A stretch of DNA of 37,596 nt from Candidatus Thalassarchaeum betae (GCA_022448665.1 JAKUUO010000014.1:1-37596); one strand, 5' to 3'. Numbered from the stretch's first letter, positions 15,502-25,064 are shown. Numbers and translations are program-made. The notes: generated by a model from the letters alone, not told the origin.

Positions 15502-17697
15502 ATGAACCCGTGCCCTCGCTCCCGCGCCATGCTCTCCGAGGCGCAACTGCGTATCCTGTCCCGCCTCGCCGAGTTCGGGACTGAGTTGGAGGATGCATGG
15601 GACGTCCCCCGCGCGCTATCGCTCCCGGGTCTTGCCGAGTCTCTTGGAGTAGTCCGCTCGGCCCTCCACGCCCCGCTTTCGTCCCTCGAGTCCGAGGGCT
15701 ATGCCACCACGCGAAGCGCGCACGTCATCGGTGGCGGCTCGCGCCGTCGCACGGTCATTCACATCACAGTGTCCGGTCGTGAGGCTCTTTCGGAGTACGG
15801 GGCACCGCCTGCAGCGCGAAGGGGCCGCTGTTTCGGCCCGCTTCCCGACCCCGTCGCCCTGCACGGCAGGGACGAAGACACCATCGCAATCTCCTCCTCT
15901 TTGCTCGGAGGCTCCAGCATCCTCCTCAGTGGCTTGCCTGGAATTGGCAAGTCGTGCCTCGCTCGGGCCGCTGCCGAGGAGGCCCTTGCCAAGGGCTGGA
16001 CCGTGCGATGGGCGTCGTGCAACGCAGACACCGACGCCGCCGCGATCGGTGGGATGTGGCTCGGCGTGGACTCGCCGTCCTCGGCCTCAGCCATCGCCGC
16101 CGCTGCCGAAGGCCCCCGAACGCTCTTGGTGGTCGACGAGGCCCAGGAGTTGCACTCGCGCCACGCCTTTGGCGTGGCGGAACTCCTGCTCGAGGCTTCA
16201 TCCGGTGCCGGCGCGACTCTAGCAGTGGTCAGAGCGCCGAGCCCATTCGGAATCCCCGACGGCTTCAAGGAGGTCAGGTTGGAAGGACTCGCACCTGAGC
16301 ACGCCGTATCCCTACTCTCCGAAGACACCGATCGAGACACTGCGAGAGAGGTGGCAGAGGCTCTCGGAGGTCACCCACTGGCGCTTCACCTGTGGTCTCC
16401 GGAGGAGGACGTCCCGGAGAAGGGCGAGGCCGTTCAGGAGTATGTCGAGGCCACGGTCATCCGACGTCTCAGTGAGGGTGGCATCGGCACCCTAGACGAA
16501 CTCTGCCTCGCACCGTTCGCACTTGAGACCCAGGAGATGTTTGATGGAGAGGGCACCGACGAATTGGAGGACTCTGCTATCCTAAGATGGAGCGGACTCA
16601 TGGTCGAGCCGCACCACCTGATCCGCAATGTCAGACGCGGCTCGTGGTCTGATGAGCAGACAGCCACACTGCATTCCGAGGCGGCTCGCAAGTGGGCCTC
16701 ACGCGATGGAGTCAGGGCGCGCAGAATGGAAGGCCACCACCTTTTGCACTCCGGCGAGCCCGACTCAGAGTGGCTGGCAGAGCATCTGCCGAGCATCACA
16801 GAGCAGGACAGTGCGGCCGCCGCGGTCTTGATTGAGCAGGCGGTCGGGCTCAGCGACGATGAATCACTGCGTGAGACGGCGGCCGATCTGGCTCTGGAGC
16901 GTGGCGAGGCAGAGATAGCCGAGTCGCACATAGAGAACCTCTCTGTCGGAGCGGCTAGGAAGCTACGCTCAGCGCGACTAGCGCGCTTGCGCGGCGACTC
17001 TCGAACCGCTGACGAGATGGAGACCAGCGCACTTGCCGAACTCCCACCTTCAGAGCGCGCCAGGAGGACCATTTCCTCTCTGGTGCGGTCCTACGATGAC
17101 CGACTGCCCGGACCGATCGGGGCGGGCCTCGCAGGTGAACTGGCCAAAGGCATCGAAGCAGTCGACCTCTCAGCACTGCCGGAGTCTGATCGCAGCGCCG
17201 CCAGTCTCGCTCTCGAGCTGTTGAGGCACCGGCTCGCACTGGACACCGGCGATGTCCCGGCCGCTGCGAGAGCTCGCAGTGCTCTCGAATCCGCATTGGG
17301 TCCGAATCACCCACACATGGCGATGCTGGACCTGCGCGCCCAACTGGCTTCTCGTACCGACGGTAGGGCGTCAGACGAGGCCATGGCCTCGGCTAGGTCC
17401 CTCATAGAGTCCTGCGATGAGCTTCCAGAGAGGATTCGCATCATCCACGCTACTCTCGAATCCTCTGGAAGCCCTCCTGATTGGCTCGTCAAGGCGCACT
17501 TCTCGATTGCCACTGAGTCTTTGCGTGAGGATCTGGCCATGCACCGGCGACTGTGCGCCCAGCGCTGGTACTGGAGGGGGGTGCTGGAGCCCGAGCGAAG
17601 GCTCTCGCACTGGCATGAGGCAATCAGCCGGTTCAGAACCGCAGAGTGCAATATGGCTGCATCTGAGCTGCTGCAGATGATGACGAGCTCGATCTAG
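15502..17697 (+). CDS. Winged-helix/STAND ATPase, putative regulator
   Basis: A 731-residue protein with three parts. Residues about 10-100 look like a winged helix: LPGLAESLGVVRSALHAPLSSL as recognition region, then a basic wing GGGSRRRTVIHITVSG. Residues about 118-330 are a P-loop ATPase with Walker A SGLPGIGKS (about 143-151), Walker B TLLVVDEAQE (about 207-216) and GGHPLAL (about 289-295), the G-x-P motif of STAND/NB-ARC NTPases. The remaining 400 residues are rich in alanine-leucine helices, like TPR-type sensor repeats. STAND proteins switch on ligand binding; this one may be a transcription regulator, a defence sensor being the alternative. Start is ATG 15502 or 15529. It diverges from uvrC with only about 30-56 bp between. 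Confidence 0.78.
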   Translation: MNPCPRSRAMLSEAQLRILSRLAEFGTELEDAWDVPRALSLPGLAESLGVVRSALHAPLSSLESEGYATTRSAHVIGGGSRRRTVIHITVSGREALSEYGAPPAARRGRCFGPLPDPVALHGRDEDTIAISSSLLGGSSILLSGLPGIGKSCLARAAAEEALAKGWTVRWASCNADTDAAAIGGMWLGVDSPSSASAIAAAAEGPRTLLVVDEAQELHSRHAFGVAELLLEASSGAGATLAVVRAPSPFGIPDGFKEVRLEGLAPEHAVSLLSEDTDRDTAREVAEALGGHPLALHLWSPEEDVPEKGEAVQEYVEATVIRRLSEGGIGTLDELCLAPFALETQEMFDGEGTDELEDSAILRWSGLMVEPHHLIRNVRRGSWSDEQTATLHSEAARKWASRDGVRARRMEGHHLLHSGEPDSEWLAEHLPSITEQDSAAAAVLIEQAVGLSDDESLRETAADLALERGEAEIAESHIENLSVGAARKLRSARLARLRGDSRTADEMETSALAELPPSERARRTISSLVRSYDDRLPGPIGAGLAGELAKGIEAVDLSALPESDRSAASLALELLRHRLALDTGDVPAAARARSALESALGPNHPHMAMLDLRAQLASRTDGRASDEAMASARSLIESCDELPERIRIIHATLESSGSPPDWLVKAHFSIATESLREDLAMHRRLCAQRWYWRGVLEPERRLSHWHEAISRFRTAECNMAASELLQMMTSSI

Positions 17698-17933
17698 ATC
17701 TCAGCGCCGATCAGAGTCCGAGTCTCGACGATCCCTGAAATTCCACGCACTCCCTGTACGATGCACTTGGTCAACTCAGCCTCGTCCTCAGCCTCGACCT
17801 TTACGAACAGGTCGTGCGGGCCGAAGACGATCCACTGCCCGACGACACCGTCAATCCTGCTGACCGCTTCGCGAACATCGACCTCCGCCCCGGTCTCGGT
17901 GGTGATGAGGATGAATCCCACAGCCATCATCAC
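17694..17933 (-). CDS. Stand-alone Lrp/AsnC ligand-binding (RAM) domain protein
   Basis: A 79-residue protein consisting only of the alpha-beta RAM domain of Lrp/AsnC regulators, without a DNA-binding part. The strand-helix pattern VGFILITTETGAEVDVREAV, the conserved GPHDLFVKVEAED and closing ISGIVETRTLI are all visible. Such domains oligomerise and bind amino acids or other small effectors; stand-alone versions can modulate full regulators. It overlaps the upstream paralogue by ATGA (17930-17933) and its end overlaps the STAND gene by four bases. Which amino acid it senses is unknown. Confidence 0.82.
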   Translation of the reverse strand: MMMAVGFILITTETGAEVDVREAVSRIDGVVGQWIVFGPHDLFVKVEAEDEAELTKCIVQGVRGISGIVETRTLIGAEI

Positions 17934-18163
17934 ACCTCCACCGCAATCAGAGTCTCAGTCTTGATGACCCCTGGGATCGAGCGCATGCTCCCAATGAGTG
18001 TTCGAGCCATCTCCTTCTCGTCATCGAAGTCGATACGCGCCACGAGGTCGTACTCCCCGTACGCTACATGCGTCTCACTGATGCTGTCGATGTTGAGGAG
18101 AGAGAGATATACGTCGCGCTCGCAGCCTGGTTCGGCCTTGATCAGAACGAAGGCAGTGCTCAT
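17930..18163 (-). CDS. Stand-alone Lrp/AsnC ligand-binding (RAM) domain protein, paralogue
   Basis: A 77-residue RAM-domain protein, clearly related to the next gene: TAFVLIKAEPGCERDVYLSL, VAYGEYDLVARIDFDDEKEM and SIPGVIKTETLIAV align with the corresponding stretches of the 79-residue neighbour. No helix-turn-helix is present. The stop-start overlap (ATGA) points to translational coupling and perhaps a heteromeric complex. An A/T-richer GTCATAAAC on the minus strand about 40 bp upstream (near 18204) is a possible TATA box. The divergent gene is the 1550-residue surface protein. Confidence 0.85.
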   Translation of the reverse strand: MSTAFVLIKAEPGCERDVYLSLLNIDSISETHVAYGEYDLVARIDFDDEKEMARTLIGSMRSIPGVIKTETLIAVEV

Positions 18164-18281
18164 TTCCAGACCTCTCGACGAGCATCGCGCTTGGTTGCTG
18201 TTTATGACCTCTGCTATTGGACGGATTCCGCGCGCTCATGTGTGCGCAAGGGATAACAGGCAGAGGGCGAGCGGAGAAGCC

Positions 18282-21200
18282 ATGCACGTTCACGTTTCGA
18301 CGGCCCGCAGGCGTGCTGTTGCATTGGTCCTCTTGCTGCTTGTTTCTGCAGCCCCGCTCGTCCCCGTCGCAACGGGCGCTGGGACGCGTACGACGACGGT
18401 GTGGTCCGGGACAGTGGTCCTTCAGGATGGCTACACGGTCGAGAGCGGGGACATCGTCGTGGTGCAATCGGGCACCACCATACAACTCGGTGATGACGAG
18501 ACCATCACTGTCGACGGCAGATTCACCGTCCAAGGGACGACTACGGCCCCGGTGCTGCTGGAATCGATACTGGGCAACCACGATGGCATCGTTTTCAACT
18601 CGACCAGCTCCGGCCTCGGCTCCAAACTGGAGAATCTCACGATCACCGATGCCGAGTACGGCGTGACCATCTACGGCAGCGATCCGATTCTCAACAATCT
18701 CACGGTCATCAACGCAGATAGGGTGGCAGTCGACCTGTTCAGCAGCGCATCACCGAGGATCAACGACCTCGTGATCGACGGCGGTGGGCAGGACGTGCAC
18801 GCGATCTCGACCTCATGGAGGTACGGCATCGGCCTTTCGATTGGTGCTTACTCAGCACCGATAGTCAACGGCGTTACAATAGACGGACTAATCTCACGCG
18901 GACTCAATTACTGGGGTAACTCCGGCGGTCTGATATCGAATCTGCAGATTTCCAACATCAGCGGTGCTACTCTTGCCATCGCAGCCGGCATCTGGGTCGA
19001 GGACTCGCGACCTCTCATCACCGACTCCGATGTCACCCGCTGCGACAACGGCATCTTCGTCAGGCACATTACATCGGGCTGGACCACCCGTCCGACCTTC
19101 GTTCGCGCGACTGTCGAAGACAGTCAGTACCGTGGCATCATGGTCGAGCAGTACAATCACAGCTTGTATTCGAACGTGCCTTACAACGCCGTTTTCGAAG
19201 ACCTCGAGCTGCGGGGAACCGGCGGCCCGGACGCCAAGACGCCCGGGCTTGGATACGCCGCATTCGAGGTCAACACCAGCGGCGTACATATCGATGAGGC
19301 GCTCATCGAGGACAATCCCGTGGTCGGCTTCAAGGCATACATGATCGGCCCTTCCACGATCCTCAATGACATCTCCCTGCTGCGAAACGGCAGGCCCAGC
19401 GCCGCAGCGCCACTCAACGACAGGGCTGGCATGTTCATGCGCAGCGCCAACTGGGCGCCGACTATCAACGACCTCGAGGTGCGCAACTCCAGTGGCCCCG
19501 GAGTACTTCTGTGGAAGGGCGGCGCGCAGGGCTCGAACTGGGTGATTGCCGACAACGGGGCCACCGGTGTCGACCTACGCGAGTTCCACCCCGACTTCTC
19601 TGGTGTACTCAGCATGGACAACGACGGGCACGGTGTCTCGGTGCGAGACTCGAGCAATGTCGAACTGTCATACGTCACCACCTACCACAATGGCATCGGT
19701 GCCGCCTTCCCAGAACTGGGGGCTGGCATTTACTTCGACGAGTCGAACGACGTCATGAGCGGTGGCAAGAATGCGAGTTGCTTCGAATGCACCTCAATCG
19801 AGGACCAGCACGGCATAGTGGTTCGCGACAGCATCGATCTGCAACTGATCGCGAATGAGATCAGGGACCCAGCCAACGCTCCCGCGCTCGACATCGACAA
19901 CACCGGGATGGACCACCACGGCAACATCATCATCAACGACATGAAGATCGAGCTCAATTCGACGGATTACGCGGTCGAGTTGGACGAAGTGGATGGCACG
20001 GTGTACGGACTCGACTTGAACGGCGACAACGGAGGCCTTCTCTGGGATGCCAACGGCGAGGAGCCGTCATACCTCGAGAACAGCATCATCTGGGGCAACC
20101 AGAACTCATGCTTCGATATGGTCGACCAGACCGGACTCCTCATCGACAACGTCGGTCTTGCGTGCGATACCGCCGCTCCCGCCAGTATTTCTTCGAGTTT
20201 CGCCAACTTCACCGACTCCTGGATAATCACCGGGTACGCAGACAGCTTCGAGATGCTGGGAGACAGCCACCTGCGTTGGATCTCCTCCGCTCCGCTAGAC
20301 ACACCGACCTACACAGGTCAGGACAACATCCTCGACGTGATGTGGTTCGTCGAGGTACACGCAGTCAACCAGCACCTCCTACACATCCCCTACGCTGACG
20401 TCAACCTAACTTTCGACTTTTACGAAGCGGATTACAACGACACCCTGCCTTACTCCGGACAGGACTCGTTCGGTCCCTTCATCGGCGAGCGATGGACGCC
20501 TCTGCAGGGCTGGTCGGACGTTAACACCGTCCACACAGGTTGCGATTACGTCGGCGTCCATAACGACTCAGCCGCCCACGCTCTGGATGCCGACATATCT
20601 GTCACTTGCTTGCTCGATCTGCCCAACCAGCCGCCGTTCATCCTGTGGGCCTCGCCTGAGGATGAGGGCGTCTACGCCAGTGGAGGGGAGGTGCTGTTCG
20701 ATGCCAGCGAGTCATGGGACCTCGATTATGACGAGCTGAGTTACACCTGGACCAGCAGCATCGACGGCAACCTGATCACCGCCTGTGGTGCGTTTGACTC
20801 GGATTTGAATGGCTCCTACTTGCTCGCAAACGCTGCCGGCCAGGTTACCTGCCTGTCTGACGGGACGCACCAGATCACACTCGAGGTGTGCGACACTGAC
20901 AGCCACTGTGTGTGGGAGACTAGGGAGATTGAGCTGGTGAATCTGCCCCCCGTGCTCTCGGTGGGAACGACCCCGGCTATCTCGGCTTGGGGCACGCTGT
21001 ACATCGGGATAACGGCAAACGTCACCATTCACCTCGGAGGCACCTATGACCCGGAGGACGACGAGCTGAACTGCTGGGTCGAGACCTCCTACGGGTCAGG
21101 CTCCGGCCAGCCTCCCGCGGGAGACCCGGAGTGCCCCGGCACCATCATCCACACCTTCCCGGGCGCTCCGAACCAGTTCTCGGTCACAGTCTACGCCTCC

Positions 21201-22934
21201 GATGGAATCAACGTACCTGTTTCATGGACGTTCAACGTCGAACTGTACAACGAGATCCCGCTCGCTGTCATGGAGGTCTCCCGCACTGGCGAGACCTCCT
21301 CAGCCACCGTACACCTCGACGGCACCAACACCTTCGATCCCGAGGGCGATGAGGTGAAGTTCGAGTTCTGGAGCGACCGCGATGGACTGCTGTCATCCGG
21401 TATCACCCCCGACTCTGCAGTTGAGTGGATAGGCACATTGTCCAAGGGCAATCACGTCATCACGATGTATGCCAGCGACAACCGCCCGAACCACGCGGGT
21501 ATGTGGAATTCGGTCTCGGTAGAAATGAGCGTTACCAACTCCCCGCCGGTGGCGATGATTGCCAGCCCCGCAGACGGCATACTGACCGACTCGGGCGAGC
21601 TGCTGGTATTCGACGGGACCGGCTCGGGCGATTGGGATGCAGCCTGCTCCGACCTGCCTGACAACGGCAGCGGACTCGTGTGCAACCCGCTGACAGACAA
21701 GAGCACAGACCTAGTCAGCGTACTCTGGGAGAGCGACCTGATGAGCGAGCCGATGGGCAGCGGATGGGTACTCGAGACGAGACTGCCCGAGGGCGTGCAC
21801 CAAGTCACACTCACCGTCGAGGACGGCTCGGGTGACTCCGACGTCGCTGAGATCATGGTCAGGGTCAACGAGGCGGCACCGGTGCTGATTCTCGACTCGC
21901 CTATGCCCGATATCGAGGTTTACTCCAATCTCCCAGTGCTGTTCGACTTCCGGCGCTCGTTCGACCCGGACGGCGACGACTTCACCGTCAGCGTGTACTC
22001 CGACTTGCTCGGTACGCCAATCCTCGAGGACAAGACGACCGAGTACTGGTACAACGACTATCTGCCAGCAGGGGTCCACACACTGCGTTTCGAACTCACC
22101 GACTCCAACGGGATGCAGCGGACCCACTCGCAGAGCCTCACGGTGCTCGAGACCGGCCCTATGGCAGTCATCACGGGGCTGTCCGAGGGCCAGTACATCC
22201 CACCGGGCGAGCCAGTGGTGCTCAACGCCTCCGGTTCCTACGACTATGACGATGACATCGTGCTCTACCAATGGAGCCTGCGCGACGGCACGCTACTGAG
22301 TGACAAGATAGTCTACTCGGTCAACTTCCCGCCCGGCCCCGTCCAGGTCGATCTACTGGTCAAGGACTCCCGAGGAGCAGCTTCCTCAATGTCGATCAAC
22401 CTCACCATCGGCTCCAGCTCGCCGCAGCTGTTCGAGTTCGAGGTCTCTCCCTCAAGCATCGAGCTCGAGGAGCCGACGACGGTCTTCCTCACCGTCAGGC
22501 TGGTCGACCCCGACGGCACTACCAACATGGTAGGAGGCGAGCTTCGCGCCGGAGGCGTGTCGCAGTCGCTGGAGTTCCGCGACGACGGCATGGAGGGCGA
22601 TTTGTTCGCAGGTGACGATATCTGGTCGTACAGGTCCGTCTGGACGCTCACCGGCAGTAGCGCGAGGGTCGAGGTGTGGGCTCTGGACGGCGACATGGTC
22701 AGCCCCGGGCTGATTGAGATCATACCGATAGAGTCGCCTGAGGACACCGGCCTGTTCGATTGGCTTCTGGGCACCGGTCTGCCGTTCCTCATCGTAGCAC
22801 TCACAATCGCGATTATGGCCGGAATCGCCTACACGAGCACCCGTAGGAGGCAGATATCGAAAGATCTTGAGATGATAGAGTCCTGGTCTGGTTTCGACCC
22901 TCGCGAACTCGACGACGAGTTCGATCAGCCCTGA
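18282..22934 (+). CDS. Giant surface protein: beta-helix plus PKD-like repeats, C-terminal anchor
   Basis: A 1550-residue exported protein. A signal peptide (RRRAVALVLLLLVSAAPLVP) spans about residues 9-31. Residues about 40-750 have the rhythm of a right-handed parallel beta-helix with short Asn/Asp-rich turns (NLTITDAEYGVTIYGSDPIL, HGVSVRDSSNVELSYVTTYH). From about residue 782 come roughly six PKD-like beta-sandwich domains near 782, 887, 989, 1086, 1196 and 1291, marked by PxAxI-type starts and turns such as DPEGDEVKFEFWSD or DPDGDDFTVSVYSD. A membrane helix at about 1495-1516 and a charged tail close the protein. Likely roles are adhesion or polysaccharide binding. The frame extends further upstream, but ATG 18282 precedes the signal peptide. 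Confidence 0.88.
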   Translation: MHVHVSTARRRAVALVLLLLVSAAPLVPVATGAGTRTTTVWSGTVVLQDGYTVESGDIVVVQSGTTIQLGDDETITVDGRFTVQGTTTAPVLLESILGNHDGIVFNSTSSGLGSKLENLTITDAEYGVTIYGSDPILNNLTVINADRVAVDLFSSASPRINDLVIDGGGQDVHAISTSWRYGIGLSIGAYSAPIVNGVTIDGLISRGLNYWGNSGGLISNLQISNISGATLAIAAGIWVEDSRPLITDSDVTRCDNGIFVRHITSGWTTRPTFVRATVEDSQYRGIMVEQYNHSLYSNVPYNAVFEDLELRGTGGPDAKTPGLGYAAFEVNTSGVHIDEALIEDNPVVGFKAYMIGPSTILNDISLLRNGRPSAAAPLNDRAGMFMRSANWAPTINDLEVRNSSGPGVLLWKGGAQGSNWVIADNGATGVDLREFHPDFSGVLSMDNDGHGVSVRDSSNVELSYVTTYHNGIGAAFPELGAGIYFDESNDVMSGGKNASCFECTSIEDQHGIVVRDSIDLQLIANEIRDPANAPALDIDNTGMDHHGNIIINDMKIELNSTDYAVELDEVDGTVYGLDLNGDNGGLLWDANGEEPSYLENSIIWGNQNSCFDMVDQTGLLIDNVGLACDTAAPASISSSFANFTDSWIITGYADSFEMLGDSHLRWISSAPLDTPTYTGQDNILDVMWFVEVHAVNQHLLHIPYADVNLTFDFYEADYNDTLPYSGQDSFGPFIGERWTPLQGWSDVNTVHTGCDYVGVHNDSAAHALDADISVTCLLDLPNQPPFILWASPEDEGVYASGGEVLFDASESWDLDYDELSYTWTSSIDGNLITACGAFDSDLNGSYLLANAAGQVTCLSDGTHQITLEVCDTDSHCVWETREIELVNLPPVLSVGTTPAISAWGTLYIGITANVTIHLGGTYDPEDDELNCWVETSYGSGSGQPPAGDPECPGTIIHTFPGAPNQFSVTVYASDGINVPVSWTFNVELYNEIPLAVMEVSRTGETSSATVHLDGTNTFDPEGDEVKFEFWSDRDGLLSSGITPDSAVEWIGTLSKGNHVITMYASDNRPNHAGMWNSVSVEMSVTNSPPVAMIASPADGILTDSGELLVFDGTGSGDWDAACSDLPDNGSGLVCNPLTDKSTDLVSVLWESDLMSEPMGSGWVLETRLPEGVHQVTLTVEDGSGDSDVAEIMVRVNEAAPVLILDSPMPDIEVYSNLPVLFDFRRSFDPDGDDFTVSVYSDLLGTPILEDKTTEYWYNDYLPAGVHTLRFELTDSNGMQRTHSQSLTVLETGPMAVITGLSEGQYIPPGEPVVLNASGSYDYDDDIVLYQWSLRDGTLLSDKIVYSVNFPPGPVQVDLLVKDSRGAASSMSINLTIGSSSPQLFEFEVSPSSIELEEPTTVFLTVRLVDPDGTTNMVGGELRAGGVSQSLEFRDDGMEGDLFAGDDIWSYRSVWTLTGSSARVEVWALDGDMVSPGLIEIIPIESPEDTGLFDWLLGTGLPFLIVALTIAIMAGIAYTSTRRRQISKDLEMIESWSGFDPRELDDEFDQP

Positions 22935-23662
22935 TTCGGACCCCAAGGGGTGAGTTGGCGGGTCAGACCCAGTCTGTGCGTGAACAGGAAGCGCAGATTG
23001 AGCAGACCGTCGCCCCAGGTGTTGATCACGGCCTCTCCGACGCGCTCGCGGTAGGGAACGCTGACTTCAACGGTCTTCTTCCGGCCCAGATAGCGTCGAG
23101 CGCGAATCTTGAATTCCTGGGAAAGCGGCATCCCGTCGTGCTTAGGGCGAACCCGCTCGTCCTCGAATATCGACTTGCGGAAAACCCACATCCCGGTTTG
23201 CGAGTCGTGGATGCCGTACCAGTAGAGCAGCGTGGCGGTAGTCGACAGGACCCAGTTACCGAATCCGTGCATCCCGGACATCGAGCCCGCCTCGGCCCGG
23301 CGCAGCCTGTCGCAGGTGATCCAGAGCAGATCCTCCTCGAGCAGCTTGCGAACCAGTCCCGGTACCTCCTCTCCGGGGTAGGTGCAGTCCGCATCCATGG
23401 TCACGATGACCTCACCGGGGGCAATTGCGAAACCGGTCTTGTAGGCGCGACCGTATCCCTTGCGCGATTCGTTGTAGACCGTCGCACCCTCGCCCTCGGC
23501 CAGTTCGCAGGTGCGATCTGTCGAGTTGCCGTCGACTATCAGGAAGTCCAGTTTCTCGCACCAGCCGTCATTCGGAACCGAGCGGATGGTGTCGACGATG
23601 GCAGCCTCTTCGTTCCTAGTGGGGATGACCACGGTGACATGAACGGGAAGAGCCTCAACCAT
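22925..23662 (-). CDS. Family 2 glycosyltransferase (DPM1-like)
   Basis: A 245-residue GT-A fold enzyme resembling dolichyl-phosphate sugar synthases, which transfer a nucleotide-sugar residue to a lipid phosphate for glycoprotein assembly. The nucleotide-binding start TVVIPTRNEEAAIVDTI, LIVDGNSTDRT and the metal-binding DADCTYPGEEVPGLVRKL (D-x-D) are visible, as is GFGNWVLSTTATLLYWYGI. There is no C-terminal membrane domain, unlike some GtrB-type relatives. ATG 23662 fits the family start; the longer frame upstream lies inside the divergent gene. Its stop overlaps the end of the convergent giant surface protein gene by ten bases. Substrate sugar unknown. Confidence 0.88.
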   Translation of the reverse strand: MVEALPVHVTVVIPTRNEEAAIVDTIRSVPNDGWCEKLDFLIVDGNSTDRTCELAEGEGATVYNESRKGYGRAYKTGFAIAPGEVIVTMDADCTYPGEEVPGLVRKLLEEDLLWITCDRLRRAEAGSMSGMHGFGNWVLSTTATLLYWYGIHDSQTGMWVFRKSIFEDERVRPKHDGMPLSQEFKIRARRYLGRKKTVEVSVPYRERVGEAVINTWGDGLLNLRFLFTHRLGLTRQLTPWGPNQG

Positions 23663-23768
23663 GCTATCAGGGCGGGCCACCGAAGATTCTGCTTTGAATG
23701 ATGCGAATACCTGCCCTGAGCCCGTTCGCTTGAAAGCCGGGCGTCTGAGCGCAAAGCAAGGGGTAGCG

Positions 23769-25010
23769 ATGCATATTGCCATGCTGTCGGCTGAATACCC
23801 GCCCCGCTGGGGCGGAATGGGGTCCACTGTATACCATCTATCGGCCGCTCTCGCCGCGAAGGGGCACCGGGTAACGGTCATCACGCGCTCTGGTGGGGGC
23901 GGCCAGCCGCCACCGATCGAGGGAGTCGAGGTGGTGACGGTCGGCTGGGCCCCGATCCCCATGGCCTTCACCCGCTCGTACGGGCGTAGCGCCATGCGAG
24001 CGCTGAAGCGCCTTCATGCTCAGGACCCAGTCGACATCGTCCACCTCCACTGCCCTATGATCTCCTGGAGCGCGAAGCAGTTCGCTCTCTGCCGCGACAA
24101 CATCGCCCCGGTCGTATCCTCGCTGCACGGCACGTGGCTGGGCGAGCGCGACGGACTAGTCATCGCCTCGGAGCAGAAGGAAGCGGCGGTTTGGGCCAAT
24201 CCCAACGACCTCGCTATCCTCCTCACCGCCAAGCACTACGCCGGCTACGAGCGAGCTGCCGTCAATGGCTCGAGCATCTGCGTCTCGAACTCGCTCGCGA
24301 CCAAGCGCGACTTCGAGTCCCGGTACTCACCACCGCCCGACTGGGACTGCGAGGTGGTTCACTGGGGCGTCGATACCAGCATGTTCGTCCCGCTGCACCG
24401 TGATGACGAGGACGCGATGTCTGCACACGCAGTTATCCGCCGCAGATATGATGCTCAGTCAAGCGATTCCACACTGCTCCTCGCAGTCGGAAGACTTGCT
24501 GCTAGGAAGGGCTACGGCTCACTCCTGAGGGCCTTCGCCAAGGTCAGCGACTCAATCCCCGCAGCCCGTTTGGTGATCGTCGGCAGGGGACACCTGCGCT
24601 CGCGTCTGGAGAGCCAGGCGAGAAAACTCGGGATTGGCGACGCGGTGACCATCGAGTCAGGGATGGCGTTCGAGGAACTCGCGGCGCTGTTCCGCTCGGC
24701 CGACCTGGTAGTCTACCCCTCGTACTACGAGGGCCAGGGCCTCATCCCGCTGGAGGCGATGGCTTCAGGCACGCCGGTGGTGACAGTGGACCACGGGCCG
24801 CTGCCCGAGATGGTCGACGACAGCGTCGGCAGTCTGTTCGAAATGGGAGACATCGATTCGATGGCAGACGCCATCCTGATGGAGATGTCCGACAGGGCGA
24901 CTCTACTGGAGAAGGGCGAGGCCGGTCGACGCAGGGTGCTTGAGAGATTCACCTACAATCACGATGCTGAGCGCTTCATAGAGATATACGGAAGAGCATC
25001 CGGGAAATGA
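23769..25010 (+). CDS. Family 4 (group 1) glycosyltransferase
   Basis: A 413-residue GT-B fold enzyme. The N-terminal domain begins with the acceptor-side signature HIAMLSAEYPPRWGGMGSTV and includes VDIVHLHCPM. The C-terminal domain carries the donor-binding TLLLAVGRLAARKGYGSLL and the E-x7-E motif EGQGLIPLE, followed by AMASGTPVVTVDHGPLPEMV. Such enzymes build surface glycans or glycolipids from nucleotide sugars. It diverges from the family 2 glycosyltransferase across a 106-bp gap, so the two may be co-regulated and act on one glycan, perhaps decorating the surface proteins encoded nearby. That last step is inference. Confidence 0.9.
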   Translation: MHIAMLSAEYPPRWGGMGSTVYHLSAALAAKGHRVTVITRSGGGGQPPPIEGVEVVTVGWAPIPMAFTRSYGRSAMRALKRLHAQDPVDIVHLHCPMISWSAKQFALCRDNIAPVVSSLHGTWLGERDGLVIASEQKEAAVWANPNDLAILLTAKHYAGYERAAVNGSSICVSNSLATKRDFESRYSPPPDWDCEVVHWGVDTSMFVPLHRDDEDAMSAHAVIRRRYDAQSSDSTLLLAVGRLAARKGYGSLLRAFAKVSDSIPAARLVIVGRGHLRSRLESQARKLGIGDAVTIESGMAFEELAALFRSADLVVYPSYYEGQGLIPLEAMASGTPVVTVDHGPLPEMVDDSVGSLFEMGDIDSMADAILMEMSDRATLLEKGEAGRRRVLERFTYNHDAERFIEIYGRASGK

Positions 25011-25019
25011 TGGGGTCGG

Positions 25020-25029
25020 GGAATTATTG
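25020..25029 (+). promoter_or_regulatory. Candidate TATA box for the AI-2E family gene
   Basis: GGAATTATTG sits about 40 bp before the ATG at 25065, predicting a leader of about 13 bases that would include the purine-rich GGCGGGGGA (25052-25060) as a possible ribosome-binding site. Confidence 0.4.
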
Positions 25030-25064
25030 ATGCGTGGTACTCACTAGCGCAGGCGGGGGAGAGC

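Noticed and set aside
17814..18281. N-terminal extension of the giant surface protein
   Set aside because: The open frame crosses both RAM-domain genes in antisense; the signal peptide begins right after ATG 18282.
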